Shown: positions 58,840-64,000 of the stretch, one piece after another | Position numbering within the stretch: position 1 is the first letter of the stretch | Layout of the letters: the number at the start of each line of letters is the position of its first letter | NCBI GenBank assembly: GCA_050946835.1 | Contig: JBMNVN010000003.1 | Location: 1-64,000, forward strand | Reading direction: 5' to 3' | Length of the DNA: 64,000 nucleotides | Source: UBA1447 sp002329225 | GTDB taxonomy: Bacteria; Bacillota; Clostridia; Oscillospirales; Acutalibacteraceae | Notes under the pieces: generated by a model | What the model saw: only the letters and a program-made list of their open reading frames with translations | Databases searched by the model: none | What the model was told of the DNA's origin: nothing | Translations under genes and position numbers: made by a program

Positions 58840-61263
58840 ATGAAAGTTTTGATTGTAGGCGGTGTTGCGGGGGGCGCCTCGGCGGCGGCCAGACTGCGCC
58901 GGCTCGATGAATCCGCCGAGATCATCCTCTTTGAGCGGGGCGAATATATCTCCTTCGCCAACTGCGGTCTCCCCTACTATATCGGCGGGGAAATCAAAGA
59001 AAAATCAGCCCTTACCTTGCAGACTCCCAAGAGTTTTTATGACAGATTCAATGTTGATGTCCGTGTGCTTAACGAGGTTCTCTCCATAAACAAAGAGAAT
59101 AAGACCGTGGAGGTCAAGGATCTGCGCACCGGGAAGATTTACACGGAAACCTATGACAAACTTGTACTTTCCCCGGGGGCAATGCCTGTAAAGCCGAAAA
59201 TTGAGGGTGTGGAAAACCCCAAAGTGTTCACTCTGCGCAATATTCCCGACACCTACCGCATTAAAGATTTTATAGACAACAACAATCCCAAGTCCGCCGT
59301 AGTAGTGGGCGGCGGCTACATCGGTATTGAAATGGCCGAAAACCTTAAGCATGCGGGGCTTGACGTTACCGTTGTGGAACTTATGAACCATGTAATAGCC
59401 ACAATCGACTACGATATGGCCGGCGATGTACACAATCATTTAAGGCATAACGGCATACGCCTCATACTTGAAGACGGTGTTAAAGCCGTGGAGGACAGCG
59501 GCGACAAACTGAAAGTTACCCTGGGCAAGGGGGAGCTTGAGTGCGATATGGTCATACTCTCGGTAGGTGTAAAACCCGAAAGCACTTTGGCGGTTCAGGC
59601 GGGTTTGGAAGTTAATTCCAGAGGCGCCATTGTGACGGATGAACATATGCTCACCTCCGACAAAGACATTTATGCGGTAGGCGATGCTGTGGAAATTACG
59701 GACACCGTCACCGGCGAAAAAGGGTTCGTTCCCTTGGCGGGGCCTGCAAACAAGCAGGGGCGGATTGCCGCAGATAATATCGCCGGCATACCTTCCGCCT
59801 ACCGCGGCACTCAGGGCACCGGCATACTTAAATGCTTTGATTTGACCGTAGCCTGTACCGGCATCACTGAGGAAAGAGCTAAAAAATCAGGGCTCAATTA
59901 TGAAAAATCCTTCACCTATTCCAGTTCCCACGCCACTTATTACCCCGGAGCAACTAATATGTCCATGAAAATCATATTTGACAAAAGCAACGGCAAGCTC
60001 TTGGGCGCCCAGATAGTCGGCTATGAGGGTTCGGACAAGAGGATTGATGTTCTGGCCACCGCCATCTATGCGGGAATGACAATTTATGACCTGACAAAAC
60101 TCGAACTTGCCTATGCTCCGCCATTCTCCTCCGCAAAAGACCCGGTCAACATGGCCGGTTATGTGGTTGAAAATATTTTGGAAGGTCAAACCAAAATTTT
60201 CCACTGGCACGATGTGGCCGACCTCCCTCGGGACGGCAGCGTAAACCTTTTGGACATAAGAACGGTAGCGGAATACGAAAACGGCTATATTGACGGCTTT
60301 ATCAATATCCCACTGGACGAGCTGAGGGATCACATAGACGAAATTGATAAAACCAAACCCACCTATGTAACCTGCCGGGTTGGACTCAGAGGTCATATCG
60401 CCTGCAGAATTCTTTCAGGTTACGGAATTGATTGCTACAACCTTTCCGGCGGATACAGGCTTTGGAAAAGCATATTCCAAGGGGTTGTCCCGAGTGCAAA
60501 AGACAAGTTAATCAATACGGAAACAATGCAGCCCTTAAACAGACCCGTAATAAGTGTTGACGCTACCGGCCTGCAATGTCCCGGCCCGATTTTAAAATTG
60601 GCGGAATCCGTCAAGAACGCAAACGACGGCGATGTAATCGAGATTAAAACTACCGACCCCGCCTTCGGTGCGGATGTGGAAAGCTGGTGCAGAAGAACGG
60701 GGAACACCTTTGAAGGGCTGAGCGCCGCAAAGGGCGTCACCACCGCAGTCGTCAAGAAAGGCGGAGATGTCCCCTGCTTAGCTCCCGAGAGCGGCGATAA
60801 CAAAAACATTATCGTTTTCTCCGGCGATTTGGACAAAGCAATTGCCTGCTTTATAATCGCCAACGGCTCCGCCGCATTGGGGCGCAAGGTTACAATGTTC
60901 TTCACTTTCTGGGGGCTGAACATTTTAAGAAAACCCGAAAAAGTCAAGGTTAAAAAGAACCTGATTGCCAAAATGTTCGGCGCAATGATGCCCAGAGGAG
61001 CCAACAAGCTCAAACTTTCGCAAATGAACATGGGCGGCATGGGCAGCAAGATGATTAAAAAGATTATGCGTGACAACAATGTGGACAGCCTGCAGGAGAT
61101 GATAAAAACCGCTCTGGATAACGGTGTGGAATTGGTGGCCTGCACCATGAGCATGGATTTAATGGGCCTGCAGTTGGAAGAACTTGTAGACGGGGTAAAA
61201 CCCGGCGGAGTAGCCTCCATGCTGGCAAATGCGGAAGAGTCGGATATGTCACTGTTTATTTAA
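58840..61263 (+). CDS. CoA-disulfide reductase-type flavoprotein fused to rhodanese, TusA and DsrE domains
   Basis: An 807-residue sulfur-handling fusion. Residues 1-450 are a CoADR/NADH oxidase-like flavoprotein (VGGVAGGASAAARLRR; redox Cys42 in SFANCGLPYY; GGGYIGIEMAE for NAD(P)). Residues 465-560 are a rhodanese with active Cys512 (VTCRVGLRGHIA). Residues 575-645 are TusA-like with Cys580 in GLQCPGPI. Residues 655-807 are a DsrE/DsrF-like domain. Together they may move persulfide sulfur from a low-molecular thiol or rhodanese to TusA. ATG 58840 with AAAGAAAGGTGG upstream. Confidence 0.93.
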   Translation: MKVLIVGGVAGGASAAARLRRLDESAEIILFERGEYISFANCGLPYYIGGEIKEKSALTLQTPKSFYDRFNVDVRVLNEVLSINKENKTVEVKDLRTGKIYTETYDKLVLSPGAMPVKPKIEGVENPKVFTLRNIPDTYRIKDFIDNNNPKSAVVVGGGYIGIEMAENLKHAGLDVTVVELMNHVIATIDYDMAGDVHNHLRHNGIRLILEDGVKAVEDSGDKLKVTLGKGELECDMVILSVGVKPESTLAVQAGLEVNSRGAIVTDEHMLTSDKDIYAVGDAVEITDTVTGEKGFVPLAGPANKQGRIAADNIAGIPSAYRGTQGTGILKCFDLTVACTGITEERAKKSGLNYEKSFTYSSSHATYYPGATNMSMKIIFDKSNGKLLGAQIVGYEGSDKRIDVLATAIYAGMTIYDLTKLELAYAPPFSSAKDPVNMAGYVVENILEGQTKIFHWHDVADLPRDGSVNLLDIRTVAEYENGYIDGFINIPLDELRDHIDEIDKTKPTYVTCRVGLRGHIACRILSGYGIDCYNLSGGYRLWKSIFQGVVPSAKDKLINTETMQPLNRPVISVDATGLQCPGPILKLAESVKNANDGDVIEIKTTDPAFGADVESWCRRTGNTFEGLSAAKGVTTAVVKKGGDVPCLAPESGDNKNIIVFSGDLDKAIACFIIANGSAALGRKVTMFFTFWGLNILRKPEKVKVKKNLIAKMFGAMMPRGANKLKLSQMNMGGMGSKMIKKIMRDNNVDSLQEMIKTALDNGVELVACTMSMDLMGLQLEELVDGVKPGGVASMLANAEESDMSLFI

Positions 61264-61300
61264 ACTGATTAGAAGACTCGTACGATTTAAGTGATAGTGT

Positions 61301-61338
61301 AAAAACCCAAAGGAGCAAAAACGTTCCTTTGGGTTTTT
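61301..61338. terminator. Bidirectional terminator after the flavoprotein fusion
   Basis: AAAAACCCAAAGGA (61301-61314) pairs perfectly with TCCTTTGGGTTTTT (61325-61338), U-rich on both strands. Confidence 0.85.
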
Positions 61339-61367
61339 GTATGTTATTCAGTGTGAATTCCCGATTA

Positions 61368-61811
61368 TTAAACCGTAACCATATCCCTGATTTGTTCGAA
61401 AGTCTTTTCGCCTATTCCTTCAATTTGCAGAAGTTCGTCTGTATTGGAAAAGGGGCCGTTTTCCTGCCGGTAGTTTATTATTGCCATAGCCCTGACCTCA
61501 CCTATACCGGGGAGACTCATAAGCTGTTCCTGTGAGGCGGTATTTATGTTGACCGGGCCGGTATACGGAGGTTTTGTCGCCTGTGTCCAATGGGCGGACT
61601 GCTCCGCAGGGGCTTCCTGCACCGGGGGCACGGTTTCGGTTTTTACCTCGCCCGTTAAATCGGGCGGCACGGTTGTTTGAACTGCGGCCGGGTTCCGCTC
61701 AAGGGTTATAGTGACCGCCGGGCGCTCTTCAAAGGCTATGTAAAGGATAAGCGCCGCAGCGCATACCAGTGCAAAGGCTATTAAGTAAAGTTCGTGCTTT
61801 TTTTCACTCAC
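61368..61811 (-). CDS. ComEA-like helix-hairpin-helix DNA-binding protein
   Basis: A 147-residue protein with a membrane segment near residues 9-26 (LYLIAFALVCAAALILYIAF), a Pro/Thr/Glu-rich spacer and a C-terminal tandem HhH domain (VNINTASQEQLMSLPGIGEVRAMAIINYR, then ELLQIEGIGEKTFEQI). This is the layout of ComEA, the DNA receptor of natural competence. No comEC or pilus genes are in the window. A GTG at 61811 follows CGGAGAG by seven bases; longer frames to 61895 lack a site. Confidence 0.88.
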   Translation of the reverse strand: MSEKKHELYLIAFALVCAAALILYIAFEERPAVTITLERNPAAVQTTVPPDLTGEVKTETVPPVQEAPAEQSAHWTQATKPPYTGPVNINTASQEQLMSLPGIGEVRAMAIINYRQENGPFSNTDELLQIEGIGEKTFEQIRDMVTV

Positions 61812-61988
61812 AGGCAGGCTCTCCGAAATACTTTTTCCACGCAATATTATCACAGACAGGCGAAATTCGCAACGGTAAAAAGGAGGCGTTTTCACCCCCC
61901 TGCGGCGGTTGACAAATCCGCCTCTAAGATATAGTATAAACGGGCGAGATTAATCCTTAAGCAAAGGTATGAAAGGCGGTAGAATAAT

Positions 61989-63593
61989 ATGAAAAAGAGA
62001 AGGCTTTTAGGCTGGGGCTTGCTTGCGGCGGGAGCCGGTGCAGGCATTACACTGTACTTAAAAGAAAAACTCAAAGACGATGAATTTAAAAGCGAGCTGA
62101 AGCAAAAGGGACAAACCGGGCTTAACATGGCTCTTGCGGGGCTGAATACCGTTTTGCCTAAGCTGCCCGTCCCCTATGCCGAGGACTATGTCGGCGAAAA
62201 CTTTTTTGCAGGGCATGAGGAGTTTCGCAACACCGGCGTGAGGGGCGGCAAATGGCGGCTCGGTTACGCCAGAGCAAGCCTGCTGCCCGTTGATTATGAA
62301 AACAACGATTATTATCTGGGCGGATTTTTAACTTTTCCGCCCAGCAAGGTTCAGTCCGTTTTGGACGATATTGCCGTGCGGGTTATATGCCTTGATGACG
62401 GCAGCGGCAGAGGTGCGGCTGTTTTTGCGGTAATTGACTGCATCGGTATATCTTCCACCGATGTGCGGATTATCCGTTCAAGGTTGGAAGATTTTGCCGA
62501 AGAAAACAATATTGTGAGCATAAATGTATCCGCCACCCACTGCCACAGCGGCATTGATACTCAAGGTATTTGGGGGCCGCTGCCCGATATGCTTAAAAAC
62601 AACATCAAAGAGATTAAGAAAGGGAACTTTGACAATCTTATTTCCGGCAAAAATCCCGAATTTATGGAAAAACTCTTTGAAAAAACTGCGGATGCGGTAA
62701 AATCCGCTTTTGAGGATATGAAGCCCGGTAAGTTTTTGTTTAAGACCATTGATGACCTAAAATATTCCCGCGGTAAACGCAACCCCGACATTGTGGACGA
62801 GCGTATTACCAAACTGCACTTTATACCCGATGACGGCAGCAGGGAAACCGTGGGCGTTATGATGGCGGCACACCCCACTGCCCTTGACGCTAAGGAAGGC
62901 AGACTAAGCGCCGACTATATTTACTATATTGAGGAAGAAGTCAACAAAGCGGGCGCCGATTTTATTTTCTTCCAGGGGCCGCAACTGGCGGTGGCCGCAG
63001 ACAGAGGTATAAATCCCGAAGGGGAAGAAGGCTTCGGTTTTCAGGTTTACGGCAGAGAAATCGGCAGACGGCTTATGAATATTGAGGAAAAGGACGAAGA
63101 AAAAATAGCCCCCATTCTCAATGTCCGCATGGCTGAATTGCGGCTACCGCTAAGCAACAACATACTGCTCACCGTCTTCAGTGCCGGCGCCGTAAATAAC
63201 ATAGCGGTTAAAACAGGGCCGAAAGCTACGGATGTGGAATTTATAACGGAAGTGGGCTATGTGGAACTGGGTAAAAAACTGCGTCTTGCCATGGTACCCG
63301 GGGAGTTCGCTCCGGAAATGCTGGTAGGCGGCACCCTTGATGAAGAAGAGTCCGTTACCGGTGAAGACTGGCCCTATCCCCCGCTCAAAGATATGCTGGC
63401 AGAGGGAACGCAACTGACCATTATAGGGCTTTGCAATGACTCAATAGGCTATATTCTGCCCGACAACAACTACGGCTGCATATTTGAAGAAGGGCACTAT
63501 GAGGAAGCCGTTTCCGCCGGGGAAAAGACCGGTTCCACCATTGTGCAGGGACTTCAAAAACTGTTCGCCGACTGCGGCAGACTTGAAAAGTAA
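61989..63593 (+). CDS. Membrane-anchored neutral/alkaline ceramidase N-terminal domain-like protein
   Basis: A 534-residue protein with an N-terminal membrane segment (about 6-24, LLGWGLLAAGAGAGITLYL) and an outside body like the N-terminal metal domain of neutral ceramidases: GYARASLLPVD, the zinc motif INVSATHCHSGID, MMAAHPTALDAKEGRLSADY, and FFQGPQLAV. Bacterial homologs lacking the C-terminal Ig domain are widespread and of unknown substrate. AAAGGCGG precedes the ATG. Confidence 0.75.
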   Translation: MKKRRLLGWGLLAAGAGAGITLYLKEKLKDDEFKSELKQKGQTGLNMALAGLNTVLPKLPVPYAEDYVGENFFAGHEEFRNTGVRGGKWRLGYARASLLPVDYENNDYYLGGFLTFPPSKVQSVLDDIAVRVICLDDGSGRGAAVFAVIDCIGISSTDVRIIRSRLEDFAEENNIVSINVSATHCHSGIDTQGIWGPLPDMLKNNIKEIKKGNFDNLISGKNPEFMEKLFEKTADAVKSAFEDMKPGKFLFKTIDDLKYSRGKRNPDIVDERITKLHFIPDDGSRETVGVMMAAHPTALDAKEGRLSADYIYYIEEEVNKAGADFIFFQGPQLAVAADRGINPEGEEGFGFQVYGREIGRRLMNIEEKDEEKIAPILNVRMAELRLPLSNNILLTVFSAGAVNNIAVKTGPKATDVEFITEVGYVELGKKLRLAMVPGEFAPEMLVGGTLDEEESVTGEDWPYPPLKDMLAEGTQLTIIGLCNDSIGYILPDNNYGCIFEEGHYEEAVSAGEKTGSTIVQGLQKLFADCGRLEK

Positions 63594-63817
63594 TACTCAA
63601 CTTCAGGGGCGGATGTCATAATAATGCTAAAGGGGGAAAATGCAGTAACAAACAAGGACTCAATGCTTCCGTAAAGTATGAAATTTAAAGATTGTTATGA
63701 TATGCTTTAAAAATATATCCGATTGAACCATTAATATTTTGTAAAATGCAAGTCAATATACCGGATAATATAATTGGCAACAGAAGCCTACTGTAATTCC
63801 ATTAAAAAGGAAAGTAA
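63594..63817. other. Intergenic region before RhuM-family gene
   Basis: 224 bp, AT-rich toward the right, with promoter-like TATAAT near 63769; no gene or fold is clear. Confidence 0.4.
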
Positions 63818-64000
63818 ATGAAAGAAAATAAAAAAGGTATTCAAATAAGAAACAGTACAACTGATTTCATCGTGTTTACAAAACAAGCGGGTGAAGACGG
63901 AATAGAGGTTAGGGTGCACGATGAGAATATATGGCTTACTCAAAAAGCTATGGCAGAATTGTTTGACTGTTCTACGGACAACATAAGCCTGCATCTGAAA
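63818..64000 (+). CDS. RhuM-family protein, 5' part, cut by right window edge
   Basis: The ATG at 63818 follows AAAAGGAAAGTAA and opens a frame of 61 codons to the window end without a stop. The sequence IEVRVHDENIWLTQKAMAELFDC then NISLHLK matches the N-terminal domain of RhuM-family (virulence RhuM/Fic-associated) proteins, found on genomic islands of many gut bacteria. Function not established; phage-antirepressor-like DNA binding is suspected. Confidence 0.8.
   Translation, partial: MKENKKGIQIRNSTTDFIVFTKQAGEDGIEVRVHDENIWLTQKAMAELFDCSTDNISLHLK

Overview
The window reads as a chromosomal segment of an anaerobic Gram-positive bacterium of the Clostridia (Bacillota). The reasons are gene content and signals: a class III (anaerobic) ribonucleotide reductase behind paired NrdR-type boxes, formate-tetrahydrofolate ligase, a membrane pyrophosphatase of the K+-dependent type, a Gram-positive LexA box, RsgI-type anti-sigma, Hol44-type holin, dockerin and cohesin-like domains, and strong AGGAGG ribosome sites. 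No rRNA, transposase or insertion sequence is visible. This taxonomy is inference; no marker gene was compared.

Layout. 1-1136: part of a type II-C-like CRISPR array, cut by the left edge, with an extended -10 promoter inside every repeat; no cas genes are in view. 1187-5443: a compact + strand phage-derived cassette (sigma-4/XRE regulator, small protein, baseplate-like Big2 protein, SGNH hydrolase, frameshifted amidase, holin) under a promoter overlapped by a LexA box. 5444-18515: mostly minus-strand housekeeping genes (IspD/TarI-type cytidylyltransferase, an acidic-repeat protein with a YunG-like neighbour, lysS, greA, pseudouridine synthases, gapA, rlmH, YycJ-like hydrolase, murA, tdk, ilvE). 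18639-23882: a secreted subtilase with cohesin-like and dockerin domains, followed by a membrane PASTA pseudokinase. 23942-29855: hisF, rtcB, an ECF sigma/anti-sigma operon headed by a Ca2+-repeat protein, and an AAA/DUF4143 ATPase.

29856-36529 looks accessory: tandem DUF4091 proteins, a secreted lipase, and a small HTH / HEPN-like membrane protein / Fic cassette next to a tRNA-Ser gene that has a nearby T-arm relic. 36530-52842 returns to core metabolism mixed with secreted hydrolases (fhs, DUF4838, tcdA, GH16, radical SAM maturase, EEP phosphatase, uppP, Mrp and NifX-like proteins, peroxiredoxin, phosphoesterase, hppA, thiamine diphosphokinase). 52920-63593 holds a wall/membrane-anchored cohesin-like protein, a Gfo/Idh/MocA oxidoreductase, nrdD-nrdG, a multidomain CoA-disulfide-reductase/rhodanese/TusA/DsrE fusion, a ComEA-like protein and a ceramidase-like membrane protein. 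A RhuM-family gene starts at 63818 and is cut by the right edge.

The most notable points are the SOS-wired lysis cassette abutting a CRISPR array with self-promoting repeats, the possible cohesin/dockerin surface pair, the PASTA pseudokinase, the ECF/RsgI/Ca2+-repeat operon, and the HTH/HEPN-like/Fic cassette.
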